DNA of 58,548 bases from Clavulina sp. PMI_390 (taxonomy: Eukaryota > Basidiomycota > Agaricomycetes > Cantharellales > Hydnaceae), in contig WIDE01000044.1 in assembly GCA_015039315.1 (NCBI GenBank), positions 195,880-254,427 on the forward strand, given 5' to 3'. Below the pieces are notes generated by a model. That model was not told the DNA's origin. It was given only the letters and a program-made list of their open reading frames with translations, and did no database searches. The translations under genes were made by a program, and so were the position numbers. Below, piece by piece: positions 1 through 11,255 of this stretch (the first letter of the stretch is position 1; the number at the start of each line of letters is the position of its first letter).

Positions 1-424
1 TAGAGGCGAACGAAGGACTGCTCAGATATTAGCCAAGCGCTCATCTCCAAAATAACCTGGCGCTCCTCACTGCAGGTTCATTCTTATTCAATCGTCATCG
101 TTGTTCAGGCTTCGAAGTATGATAGCCCCGACCAACTGGTTCCAGGCAAATCCTTCTGTATTAATCGCGCTGGTTCGTGTGGGCCGTTTTCCCACGACAG
201 ATTATTTTCATTGCAGAGTTGGTTCGTTCACTTTCACCGTGAAGGTCAAGGAATAACCGCCCACTTTAGCTGGCTGTGTCGAGGCACTAACCTGGGCCCC
301 AACGCTGGGGTGAGCAACCCGCCGCTAGGCGCCCGAACAGTTAGCGCTGGCAACCAGCAAAGTGTTTAACTACTGACCAAGTATCTCGCGTCCAGCTTGA
401 CTGCCCTCACTTCCAGGGCATCAA
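1..424. other. Spacer upstream of array unit U1
   Basis: No gene is recognised. The stretch does not carry the promoter block shared by units U3, U4 and U5; neither the GGCCGAGGCC site nor the TTGGCTTGACGAC block is present. U1 therefore has a different upstream region, or the window begins inside its unit. Confidence 0.5.
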
Positions 425-2511
425 ATGCACGACAAGATCCTCGCGAAAGGAACAGCTTGCCTCCAGTGTCATAACCATAAAACGGTGCGTTGTGTCACAC
501 CGTGAATCAGGTTTCCCACATCTATTCCGACCATCACATAATTCTGTCATCAGAGGTGCGATGGGTCGAAACCCGCTTGCTTCAGATGTCGCCGTCTCCA
601 AAAACAGTGTGTGTATCCTGAAGAGAGAGTGGTTCCCGTCAGGATCGCTCCAACACAACTTCTGCGAAATCGCATACTGGAATTGGAGCTAGCAGTGAAA
701 AAAGCATCCCTTTCCTCGACACACAACCTCTCAATTGTCTCAGCAAGACTTCGGGAGCGCATAAAGCATTTAGGAAGTTCTCATGGGCAATCACTTATCG
801 ACCTTACTTCGTTGCCAGCATTTATATGCTGCGAAGATAGCAAGCTTGATGCTCTCGCTTCACGACCTCGAGCTGAGCCCGAAACATCGAGACGATATCC
901 ACAAGAAGGAGGGATCTACAGCATTGATCGAGCAATTGCCGAACGTACATTAGACTCGTTCAGATGGGTGAAGGGGGAGGAATTACCGCTCTCGATGTCT
1001 TTGTACCTGTGTGTATCCTTCTTCCAGGCATGGGCCCATTACTTACCACCACCCAACATAGGATCGGCCTACTTCTGCCATACCACTCACACTTCCATTT
1101 CTTTATCCCACTGCCTTACTTCTTCCATGGACTATTGCTCCCTGTCGCGCACCCTGCGTCTGTACATCCCTGCTTGAGAAATGCGTGTCACCTTGCGGCA
1201 TGCAGCATCATCGGCGGACGCTGGGCTACGCTGGAGCCTTATTTCGCTGAGCGAACGCGCAATGACCTTGATGAGGCTCTCATGCTCGCTAACACCGAGC
1301 ACACCCTCCACTTTCTCTGGGCCAGCACCGTGCTCGCTTCCTATTTCGCAAGAGCACGGCGGGTCCAGGAGAGCTTTACCGTCATCTCTGCAGCTTGTGC
1401 CATGTCCGTAGCGTGTGGCCTCCTTTCCGCGCATAACCCCCAATCTGAACGTGGTCATCAACCAGGGGATCACTTCATGCTCCCTCCTCCCGCAAGCGAA
1501 GCGGAAGCACTTCACCGTCTCTGGCTAGGACATTCACTCTTCCTTACAGACTGGTCGCTGGCCGCACTGACTGCTCTCCCCCCAAGCTATGCCTGCCACG
1601 AGCGATTCGAACCATCTTTCGAAAATAATAAGCTGGAGTATCCGTCCTTCAAGGTCTGTTGTTCTATCAGATAACAATTTGCAGAAAACTGAGGCTATGT
1701 CGGCGTTTATAAAGACTCCACTGACCCGCGACGAGGAATTAGCGAAGATTTGGCAGTCGGACGTGCATCGGAGCATGTGGTCATTGTACATATTCCAAAA
1801 AGTGGCCGACATCGCACTTTCAGTTGATGGTATCTACTCGACTGGTTCCATCAAGCGCTTACGCCTGATATCCACCTTCCATAGTTAAACGACCCAGGTT
1901 GCATAAATCAACTGCCATGTCCTTGAAAAGTTTCATTCGCTTTCATGACTCCACGATTCCTCAGCTATCAAACGAGATCAGCAATTCCAACTCAGATATC
2001 CTTCTATCCTATGCCGCGCTCTACGGAAGCTCCCTTGTTCTCAATAGCCTGGAGGCTGGGTCAGACGCCAAAGCACGAAGCGAAATGCTGCGGTGTGCGC
2101 AGAGACTGGTAGACATATGCACAGAACTTCGAGGGCACCAACATCTACAGAGGATACAGTCTTCTCTTGTACCGATGGTGAGTCTCATGATCTTGTAAGG
2201 GTGGCCTAGTCTGATGGTAGCTGGCGCGATGCTAGATCCATATGATGAATGCTGTGCGGATCCTTGCTCATGAACTACAAAGATCTGCTGCTCAAGATAA
2301 TACGAGCCTTTCGAGCGAATATTGCTATTCCATTGAGGCGCTTCTCGACTTCTTGGACAGCATGGCAATGCTATTCCCGGCGTGGAGTGAGTTCTATTTG
2401 CCATGAGTATATTTGGGATCAGTGCGCTTATCGATCACATCCACGCCAGATGACTCTCCGGGGGCGCTCAAAGAGACGCTCAACACCGCAATAGATTCCC
2501 TGAACATTTGA
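425..2511 (+). CDS. Zn(II)2Cys6 transcription factor, array unit U1 (575 aa)
   Basis: This is a fungal-specific regulator predicted to bind DNA in the nucleus. Seven exons: 425-484, 554-1008, 1062-1653, 1715-1829, 1885-2177, 2236-2386, 2450-2511. All junctions are GT..AG and frame-consistent. The binuclear zinc cluster uses Cys12, 15, 22, 29, 32 and 39 (C-x2-C-x6-C-x6-C-x2-C-x6-C) and is split by intron 1 between Cys15 and Cys22. A heptad-like Leu-rich linker (about residues 55-95) is followed by a helical middle region resembling the fungal transcription-factor homology region (residues about 180-370). Loop 1 reads HNHKTR where the other units have RQLKIK or RQLKIR, so DNA recognition may differ. 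U1 is closest to U3 (both 575 aa, WQSD...HRSMWSL block). The regulated genes are unknown. The start is the ATG matching the first codon of the other units. Confidence 0.88.
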
Positions 2512-3359
2512 CAGATTCACTACATGACCCTTGTTCTTGCTAGATGAATACCTGTGATGGCGGACGCATTGCTAACTACGTCTGTCTCGCTGTCAAGTCA
2601 CTTGCATTACGGTTGATTGCTCCCAATTGGAACTCCGGAATTCTTAAGGATTTTTGCGTTCCTGTCCATAAAATACGGCGGTGATTAAGGCAGGCAAAGG
2701 TGTGCTGGGAAATGGAGGTCAAATAATGGCTCACATCATTGTTATGAAATGGGACAGCGGCTCAACAGTCTTCAACGCCTGGCTCTGTTGATGTGGCTAT
2801 ATATTCTGCTACAGAGGGAGGATTATCTCCAAGGCTTGAACTAGTGAAGCCACAATTCGGAGAACGTGAGATAGACCTCAACCGGAGATCCCCTCGAGGT
2901 GTTGGCGTTCGTTTTTCTGCAGGGGCCCGTGAACAGTGAGCAGAGCCACCAGATTTATCGCTTCTAATGCCCGATAGAGGGCTTTCAGTTGCCGACGTCA
3001 TTTTCATCCTTTGACTACTTTGTCGCTTGTTGATGAATAATGGATATTTTCGGTCCTCGGCGAATTGTAGACTCTTCCGGAAGAAGAGGAGGTTATAGGG
3101 GAAAGCGCCCAACCAATAGTGTTCTAATTGCAAGAGTTGTAGCTGAATTTACTTCACGGGCAACGATCGCCATGAAGTGGGCGAACAAAGGATTTATTTC
3201 CGCAGCACTCAACTGAGAGCCTGGGATCCTAGTCTCACCAGAGGCGCGGCACTTTGCAAATCAAATGAGTGGGAAGGCCTAGTTGTGGATCTGAGCACTG
3301 TGCATTGTGCCTTAGTGGTATTGGCAGACTCAATATAGACAAAAGTAAAATTAACCTGG
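2512..3359. other. Spacer between U1 and relic U2
   Basis: This holds only weak open frames on the minus strand with no recognisable family. It is probably the duplicated 3' flank of U1 in diverged form. Confidence 0.4.
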
Positions 3360-3800
3360 CTTGATTGCCGGTGGGTAGGTTAGCCAGTTGGCTTCATACC
3401 CCAAGGTCCTTCGCTTTGCACCCAGTACTTCGAATCCAAGCTGTTAAAGAAAGTTAACCTCTCTTGCTTTCATTCATACCTAGAAAGATCCAACAGAAGG
3501 GAGCCGCGTGTACCTAGTGCTGCTAGTTCGAAATAGTGTGTGTGCCGCTGATTTGGAGATTTCACACGTTTCATCACAATTGTGCGGCTTCTTCTCTAGT
3601 GGTGTGATGGCCTGAAGTCAGCCTGTTCCCGATGTCATTGTGTTGAAAGCCTTATTCGTTTGCTGAAAATGAGATTCCTTGCGCACGAATTGACGAGATC
3701 CTCCGCCCAAGGCAATGCAAGCGTTTCGAGCGAGTATCACTATTCTATTGAGCCGGGTTTTGACTTTATGGTTTGCATCACAGCCTTATTGTCAGGATAG
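3360..3800 (+). pseudogene. Relic array unit U2: promoter and exons 1-2 fused to exon 6 remnant
   Basis: Positions 3380-3440 resemble the promoter block of U3-U5. Positions 3484-3535 align base for base with exon 1: the start ATG has become ATA, and the Gln codons flanking the zinc-cluster Cys have become TAG twice (reading A-A-C-T-stop-C-C-stop). A decayed intron 1 follows. The second Cys half (GTGTGATGGCCTGAAG...) begins near 3603. From about 3680 the sequence jumps to exon 6 (GCGCACGAATTGACGAGATC and onward, to about 3800), so exons 3-5 and most of exon 2 are deleted. The unit cannot encode a protein. Its spacing of about 3.06 kb from U1 matches the array period. Confidence 0.8.
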
Positions 3801-4866
3801 AGTGGCTGCTTGTCTTGTCGACGGTCCACAATGCATATTTATACAACCAGCCATATCGTTTGTGCGAAGGATTCTCCTAGGGTACTCTGAGACACATTGA
3901 ATACTGCACTGGATACTTTCAGTTTTTAGTGGACCCTTTTCTTCCATCTTTGCTTTATAGGGTGTTGGTCTTCGACATCAATGTTTTCCGCTTGCTGACC
4001 GGCTGTGTCTTTCTCAACTTATGTGATGTGACCAGATGGCAACCAGCTCCTGGAATCCATGAAGTATTATTTCCTCATATTATCAAGAATGGAGATTCAG
4101 GGACATTTGAATCTCCAGAGTTTTGCTTCAGGAGAGTTACTATATATGGTGCAGTGCGGTAAAGTGAATGAATCATGAAGAATCCTCTTAACGCGCCACT
4201 GATTTAAGTAAGACAGGAGATACCCTGAAAATACGTTCAATGCCTCACTCAGGGCTAACGAGGCAGGTGGATACGACAATGTCACGAGCTCCTCTCCTAT
4301 TCAACAAGGACTATCCATATCAGGTTACAAAAGCAAGAAATTAGCGCGCATCGGGTCTCGCGGACTCAGAATTGATCGATCCCAAAAGCTCTTTCGTGAG
4401 ATTTACTGCCACATATAATATTGGTGCCGCGCGCGGGCACCCAATGACAGGGGGAAGTGCGAAAATAGGGCGAATTACGTCTGATTGTATCCTTTGATCG
4501 AATCTCCACTTATCTATTATGATATTTCTGGTCCTGGCTGATCTGTGGGGTGAACTGAGTGAGATACTGTTCAACGAGCGCAATTGGATTAAGTATTCTA
4601 TACCTGGACTAAATTAAGATGGCAACAAGCACATGTGCAGATGTTTGGGGTGGTCTAGCGATACGGATTTCTGCATGCTTCATGTTGCAGAAAGTATGAC
4701 TATATGATTGGTATCACCTGATAACTGTTCTCTCCGAGCCCAAACAGGAGTGCTCAAGAAATCTGCAATCCCAACCTCGCCATGTCTGTAGCACTTCGCA
4801 CGTCAAGTGAGTCAGCAAGCCGACATGGATCCGGCCATCATGCAGAGCAAGCCATTGGGCTCACGG
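3801..4866. repeat. Duplicated 3' flank block, copy a (about 4030-4620)
   Basis: The block from about 4030 to 4620 (key strings AGGGACAT..GAATCTCCAGA, TTAGCGCGCAT, ATTGATCGATC, CAACGAGCGCAATTGG) recurs diverged at about 7225-7760 and partly at 10600-10880. The tandem duplication therefore carried non-coding flank along with the gene. No coding capacity is supported. Confidence 0.6.
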
Positions 4867-4880
4867 TGGCCGAGGCCGTG
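4867..4880. promoter_or_regulatory. Candidate Zn2Cys6 operator upstream of U3
   Basis: The site TGGCCGAGGCCGTG lies 130 bp before the U3 ATG. On the other strand it contains CGGCCTCGG, a direct CGG repeat spaced by 3 nt; it is also an inverted GGCC-GA-GGCC. CGG triplets are the known half-sites of Zn2Cys6 proteins. The binding function is inferred. Confidence 0.45.
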
Positions 4881-4996
4881 CTTAGCCAAGAGTTAAAAGG
4901 TAGAATAGTTGGCTTGACGACGCCCTAGGTCTTTTGCTTTTGACCCACTGCCTCAAGGTCGAGTCGTTAAAACGCTTTACCACCTCCTCCGGTGTC

Positions 4997-7101
4997 ATGC
5001 GCGGAAAGATACTCCGAAAAAGAGCTGCGTGTGTCCAGTGCCGTCAATTAAAAATAGTACGTATCCCGCTGATCCGCCAGCTTCTCACGCTTATCACTAT
5101 GTTGCTTCATCTTCGAGAGGTGTGATGGGCTAAAGCCTGTCTGTTCTCGGTGCCATCGCCTGGAGAAACCTTGCGCCTATGCTGAAAACATGACTGCGTC
5201 AGCAAAGGGTTATTCTGCAAAGCTTCTTCAGGCTCGTGCATTGAGCTTAGAGCTGACTGTCAGTAAACTGGCCCTTGCGTCCACACACGACCTGTCGGTG
5301 ATATCAAGCAGACTGCGGGAGCGAATAAAACACCTTGGGATACGACATGAGCGGAAATTTACCAATACGCCCTTCTTTCCAACATACATATGCTGTGAGG
5401 ATACCAAGCTTGATATTTTCGCTTCACGGCCTTTGGCCAGCGTTACTGCCGCTGAAGACCATCCTCACCGAGAGGTTATGTACATGATCGACAGTACAGT
5501 TGCTAGACAAACGCTGGGCTCATTTCCTTGGGCAAAAGGAGAGGAAATACCTCTTTCAATGTCACTCTACTTGTACGTCTCCACCAACTATCATTATATT
5601 CAAGCCCTAAGATGAATCCATAGTATTGGCCTACTCCTGCCATATCGTTCACACTTTCACTTCTTTATCCCTACTCCCTATTTGCTTCACGGTCTTTCCC
5701 TACCGCCTTCAGACCCCGCATCCATCCACCCATGCCTACGGAATGCCTGTCACCTTGCTGCGTGCAGCATGATCGGAGGGCAATGGACCTCCCTCGAGCC
5801 TTATTTTGCAGCGCGAACTCGACAGTTCCTTGAAGAGGCTCTTATGCTCCCTACTCATGAACACGTTATCCACTTCCTTTGGGCTAGCACGTTGCTGGCT
5901 TCCTACTTTATGAGAGCGCGGCGAGTCCAAGAGAGCTTTGCTGTGGTCTCAGCCGCGTGTTCTCTATCGGTAGCTTGCGGCCTCCTCCCCGTGCATAGCC
6001 GGAATCACGAAATTGGCCATCAAGCAGGGAATCAATTTATGCTACCTGCTCCCACCACCGAGGCCGAGGCGCTTAACCGTCTTTGGTTGGCGCATTCACT
6101 GTTCCTTACTGATTGGTCACTCAGCGCCCTAACTGGACTCCCACCAAGCTATGTTGCTCGAGAGGAGTGGGAACCATCTTTCAAAGACAATAAGCTCGAA
6201 TACCCTGCATTCAAAGTACGTTCATTTAGCAGATGGTCGCTGGTGGAGCATCCAATTGATTTCGCTACTCAATAAGAGTCCAATGGTCCGCGAAGAGGAG
6301 TTAGCAAAGATTTGGCAGTCAGACATACATCGAAGTATGTGGTCACTGTTCATTTTCCGGAAAATAGCCATGATCGCGCTTGGGCTCGACAGTGCGTGTT
6401 TAATTAGTGTCTTATTTTTATTTCCTGAGCGGTCATCCCTGGGGTCTGCCTCGTTTATAGTAAAGCCATCCGTCCCTGCAAAATCATGCACTCCGGCCCT
6501 GAAGGACTTCGTTCGGTTTCACGACTCCGCCATCCCTCAGCTGTCAACCGAGATTAATAACGTCAATTCAGACATACTTCTCTCATATGCAGCACTATAC
6601 GGGAGCTCCCTCGTTCTCAGTAGTTTGGATGCGGGGGCTGATGCGAAGGCACGTGCTGAGATGCTTCGGTGTGCGCAAAAGTTGGTGGATATGTGCAATG
6701 AGCTTCGAGGACACCAATACCTACGAATTGTGCAGTCTTCACTTGTGCCAATGGTGAGTCTTTTGGTTTTGTGCCGTCAGGACACGGGTACGGCAACTGA
6801 TGCGGTGTCAGCTTCACATGATGAACGCCGTGCGGATCCTTGCTCATGAACTAAGAAGATCGTCCGCTCAGGACAATACCGCCCTTTCCAGCGAGTACTG
6901 CCATTCGATTGAGGTGCTTCTCGACTTTTTCGATGGCATGACCGCCTTGTTCCCGGCATGGAGTAAGTGCCCGTTATTTCACAGGCACAGGCGGCCAACA
7001 TTTGTCGCTCTACGAACTTACCTTCTCGTTTCGCTCCAGCGGACTCTCCTGGAGTACTTAAAGATACTCTCAGCGCTGCTGTGGACGCTCTCAGAATATG
7101 A
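4997..7101 (+). CDS. Zn(II)2Cys6 transcription factor, array unit U3 (575 aa)
   Basis: Seven exons: 4997-5056, 5118-5572, 5624-6215, 6277-6391, 6461-6753, 6812-6962, 7040-7101. Lengths equal those of U1 exactly (60, 455, 592, 115, 293, 151, 62). The zinc cluster is intact, with loop 1 RQLKIR and loop 2 DGLKPV. It is followed by the same Leu-rich linker and the conserved block PCLRNACHLAACS-I-GG (about residue 210). Predicted to be a nuclear DNA-binding regulator; its targets are not visible in the window. The start ATG is fixed by the conserved MRGKIL N-terminus shared with U4 and U5. The promoter holds the conserved CGG-N3-CGG site and the TTGGCTTGACGAC block. U1 and U3 form one subgroup, U4 and U5 another, so an older duplication preceded the younger ones. 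Confidence 0.9.
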
Positions 7102-8052
7102 CAAATTGGATGCACTTTTCTTCTCATTCTTACTCTAAAAGTGCGTCTGGTAGTGGTCTCGATCTCATCACTCATGTCGGGTATTAGCTTGTAGACTGAC
7201 TGGTGTCGCTCTCATCTCATATATCATGACGAATGGAAACCAGTTCCCAAGTCCCATCAGCGTATTATTTCCTTATGTCTATGAAGAGCGGTAATTCAGG
7301 GACATCTCGAATCTCCAGAATTCGGGCTTCAGGAGAGTCGCCATGGAGCAGTGCGGAGAAGTGAGCGAATTATAAGAAATGCTTTGATACTATCATTTGT
7401 TTAGGCGAATTGAGGAATTGCAATGCACTCAGTGCCTCGTTCCATTTATTGCCGAGGCCTGCCGTGGCGGGTGTAGACGATATCGTAACGACGTCTTCTT
7501 TCCTATTGAACAGCGACCTCTAAATCAGGTGACAAAAGCAGGAAATTAGCGCGCATGTGGTCTCACGAACTCGGGATCGATCGATCGCGAAAATTGTTTT
7601 CGTGAGCTATTGACGCCGCGCACAAGGATTGGGGTAGGGAAGGAAGCTCATGCTTGATTGGGTCACAATGACCAACGAGAATTCATTCCTAATCGTTCAA
7701 TGAATTGCTTCTCCATCAACGACAGTATTTCTGGCTCTTGCCGATCTTTGGCCTGACAGACGTGAGATTCCTGCTCGTTTGGCTTCGCCTTTACTGTCCG
7801 GACCAAATTGAGCCCAGTCTTGAACACACATGGAGGTTTAGGGTAGTTGGCCTGTAAGCTGCCTCCGGATACTTTACCTCGTTGAAAAGGATTGCCGTGA
7901 GATTGCCTTGGCCTAGCAAACGGGCTGTTATCTCCGCGCCTGACCGACGTGCTCGAGGAATCTCCGACTCTGACCTCGTGAGATCTGTGGTAGTTCACAC
8001 GTCAAGCACTGCGGATCCGGGTATCATGCAGAGCGAGCGAGTGGGCTCACGT
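7102..8052. repeat. Duplicated 3' flank block, copy b (about 7225-7760)
   Basis: This is the intergenic copy of the block described at 4030-4620. It keeps the AGGGACATCTCGAATCTCCAG and TTAGCGCGCAT signatures and the ATCGATCGATC stretch. The short open frames inside (for example 7663-7998 minus) are not conserved between copies and are judged non-coding. Confidence 0.55.
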
Positions 8053-8066
8053 TGGCCGAGGCCGTG
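8053..8066. promoter_or_regulatory. Candidate Zn2Cys6 operator upstream of U4
   Basis: The same TGGCCGAGGCCGTG element lies 135 bp before the U4 ATG, followed by the conserved TTGGCTTGACGAC block and TTTGCTTTTAA. Function is inferred from conservation and from the CGG-N3-CGG arrangement on the minus strand. Confidence 0.45.
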
Positions 8067-8187
8067 GTTGGCTGAGAACGGGAGGGTCGACTAGTTGGCT
8101 TGACGACCACCTACGTCGTTTGCTTTTAACCCAGCACCCCAGTCCCATGTTTATGAAGTTAGCTAGCACCTTTTTTCCCTGCCAGTT

Positions 8188-10276
8188 ATGCGCGGGAAGA
8201 TACTACAAAAAAGAGCTGCATGTGTCCAATGCCGTCAATTGAAAATAGTACGCATGCCGCTGATCCGCCAGTTTCTCACGCTCAATCAATTGATTGTGCG
8301 ATGTCTTCTTCTCCAGAAATGCGATGGGCTCAAGCCAGTCTGTTCTCGATGTCATCGTCTCGAAAAGCCTTGTGCGTATGCTGGAAACACTATCGTCCCC
8401 GTCAATAATTCTTCCGCAAAAATCCTCCAAGAGCGTGTTTTGGGTTTGGAGTTGACTGTCAACAAACTGGCCCTCGCCTCGACACACGATTTGTCAGTAA
8501 TATCTGGCAGGCTTCAGGGACGAATCAAGTCTCTTGGGGCACGCCGCTACCCTATGCCTTCAAGCCCGCCGTTTATACCGACATTCATATTTAGCCAGGA
8601 CAGCGAGCTTGATGTACTCGCTTCGCGGCCTCCGGGTCGCAGTGACAAAACTGCAGACATGCCTTATGAAGAAGGCGTACACATGGTCGATAGCATAGTC
8701 GCTGGCCGCACCTTGGAGTCGTTTCAGTGGGTGAGGGGAGAGGAGCTCCCGCTCGAAATGTCACTTTACCTGTATGTCCCCACCGTCTGGAGTCATGCAC
8801 ACCCCTAAGCATAATCCGTAGAGTCGGCCTGCTTCTACCGTATCGAGCACACTTCCACTTTCTCGTTCCTATCCCGTACCTGGTTCATCATTTTCCCCTG
8901 CCACCCTCAGACCCCGCGTCGATACACCCCTGCTTGCGAAATGCATGTCACCTGGCGGCGTGTAGCGTCATTGGAGGGCGTTGGAGTTCTCTCGAGCCAT
9001 ATTTCGCAGCAAAAACTCGGGCATTTCTCGATAAAGTGCTCATGCTCCCCACTCCTGAACATATTATTCATTTCCTCTGGGCTAGCATTTTACTCGCCTC
9101 ATATCTTATGAGAGAGCGGCGAGTGGAAGAAAGCTTTACGACCATTGCTTCTGCATGCAGTATATCCTCGGCTTTCGGTCTACTTTCTACTTACAATTTG
9201 GAGTACTTCAAGGAGCATCATCCCGGCCACCCATTATTACCTGCACCCACGACCGAGGCCGAGGCACTTCACCGTATCTGGCTATTGCACTCGATCTACC
9301 TCACCGACCATTCGCTGAGCGCTTTAACTGGACTTCCACCGAGCTCTAGATGCGAGGAGTGGACGATGCCCTCCTTAGAAAATGGTAAAATTGTGTTCCA
9401 CGGGTTCAAGGTCCGCTTACCTCTCGTAGTTCGTCTGCAATGCTTGAGCTGATTAACCGCTTTGGAAAGATTCCAATGGTGGCCGACGACGAGCTGAGAA
9501 AAGTGTGGGAATCAGACGTGCATAGGAGTGCGTTTGCGATGCACATATTCAAAAGGGCATCTGCTCTAGTACTTGTCGATTATCGTACGTGGTCTCTCGG
9601 GTTCTTTGGCATAAAGGCCAATGCATTTATTCGTGCATTAGAAAAATCCCCAACGAGATACCAATCAGACCTCGACTACTTGATGCGCTTCATTCGAGCC
9701 CTCAGTTCTGAAATTCCTCCACTCTCCAGCATGACACATGATTCTAAGCCAGCCGTCTTCTTGTCAAATTCAGTATTGTATGGCAGCTTGTTGGTCATAC
9801 ATAGTATTCGTGCTGGGAATGATGCGGATGAGAGACGCGAGATGCTTCGATGTGTCCGAGACCTGGTGGAGATCTGCGTGAAGTTTCGAAGTTATGGATC
9901 CATCCGACGAATCCAGTCATCATTCGTACCAGTAGTGAGTTCTCTGGTGCTTCAAAGTGCTCTCCTTACCCCAACATATGACAATGGTTTAGATCCACAT
10001 GATGAATGCGGTTCGGGTACTCGCTCATGAACTTCAAAAACCCGATGTGGAAGAAAACCCGAGGCTTTGCAGTGAATACTGCCATTCTATCGAGATTGTT
10101 CTTGATTTCATTGATGAAGTGATCACATCATTCCCGGCTTGGTGTGAGTATTATCTTTCTGGTCATCTCATAATGGGAACCTGAAGCTGACCAATCTGGC
10201 CATCCTCTTCTCAGCGACCTCTCTCGAATCAATCAAAGATGTTCTAATCAGCGCAATTAACTCGCTAACTCTCTAA
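8188..10276 (+). CDS. Zn(II)2Cys6 transcription factor, array unit U4 (574 aa)
   Basis: Seven exons: 8188-8247, 8317-8771, 8822-9410, 9470-9584, 9642-9934, 9993-10143, 10215-10276. Exon 3 is one codon shorter than in U1 and U3. Zinc cluster Cys12/15/22/29/32/39 is intact, with loop 1 RQLKIK. The Leu-rich linker and middle homology region are as in the other units; the exon 4 signature is WESDVHRSAF..HIFKRAS, shared with U5. Intron 1 (69 nt) has no in-frame stop, so its retention would insert 23 residues between Cys15 and Cys22 while leaving the rest in frame. The intron 3 donor is GTCCGC, weaker than the equivalents in the sister copies. Role: probable nuclear regulator with unknown targets. 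Confidence 0.9.
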
Positions 10277-11120
10277 CCATTATACCTCAATTTTTATCTT
10301 GTCACGCGAATGAATGGTGTAGCACATTAGTTTAATCCTTCTTGTACTCTTCGTATGTTTGTTACATGCACGTGCACATGGCGTTGGGTCCACACCTTCA
10401 TCGCCAAGAATTAGCCTCCATTCCAACCCTTCCAAATAATCAAGTGCAGCCAAGTTCAGTGAGAGCCCATACTCGCTGCGTTTTCCATATTACAAGATAC
10501 ATCTCCGAAACATAACGATATCGTCGTACATCGTGAATAAATGCAGTAAAAATACTCTCATGGAGTGGAATAATGAGTCCATGCACACGAAGCGGCAGAC
10601 TCGCACGCTACCTCTCACGAATTCGGGATCAATCGTTCCCGAGGGTGCTTCCTTTGGGATATTGGCGCCGCGCGGAGGCATTGAGTCAGGGAGGGAATTG
10701 TGATATTCCTTGCCTGATTGGGTGACCATGATCAGCAAAAATCCATTCTTAATTGTGACTTAGTTCCTTCTGATTATCAACAACGCCGTCTTTGGCCCTT
10801 CCCAACCTCTGGCCTGACATGTGTGGGAATCCTGCTCAACGAGCGCAATTGGTTTATTTGGGGTGCCTGTGCCATATTAAGGTGGGCGCTGAACGTATGT
10901 AGAAATTAATGATGCCCAGCGGTACGTCTCCTGAACTTGCCTCGTAAAAGCTTCGTGAGACCGGCTTGGTCAAAGGAACTGTTTTCTTTCTTTGAGCGCC
11001 CAACTGAGGCGCTCGAGAAATCTGAGATTCGACCTCGCCATTCAGTATTTTGCACATGAATTGAGTCAGCAACCCGAGGCGGATCCGGGCATCAGGGAAA
11101 GCAAGCCAGTGGGTTCGCGT
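10277..11120. repeat. Duplicated 3' flank block, copy c (about 10600-10880)
   Basis: Part of the flank block (CTCTCACGAATTCGGGATCAAT and onward, GGCGCCGCGC, CAACGAGCGCAATTGG) recurs here in the spacer between U4 and U5. Nothing else is recognised. Confidence 0.5.
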
Positions 11121-11134
11121 TGGCCGAGGCCGTG
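11121..11134. promoter_or_regulatory. Candidate Zn2Cys6 operator upstream of U5
   Basis: The TGGCCGAGGCCGTG element lies 135 bp before the U5 ATG, in the same context as in U3 and U4. It contains a CGG-N3-CGG direct repeat on the minus strand. Confidence 0.45.
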
Positions 11135-11255
11135 GTGGACTGAGAATGCAAGGTCAAGCAGTTGACTTGACGACCGCCCAAGATCTTTTGCTTTTAAGCA
11201 GCTGCCTAAAGTCGAAGTCTTTGAAGCAGGCAAACATCTCCTTCTTCTTTGACAT

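Noticed and set aside
2762..3133. 123-codon minus-strand open frame between U1 and the relic
   Set aside because: Not conserved in the equivalent spacers of the other units; composition looks random.
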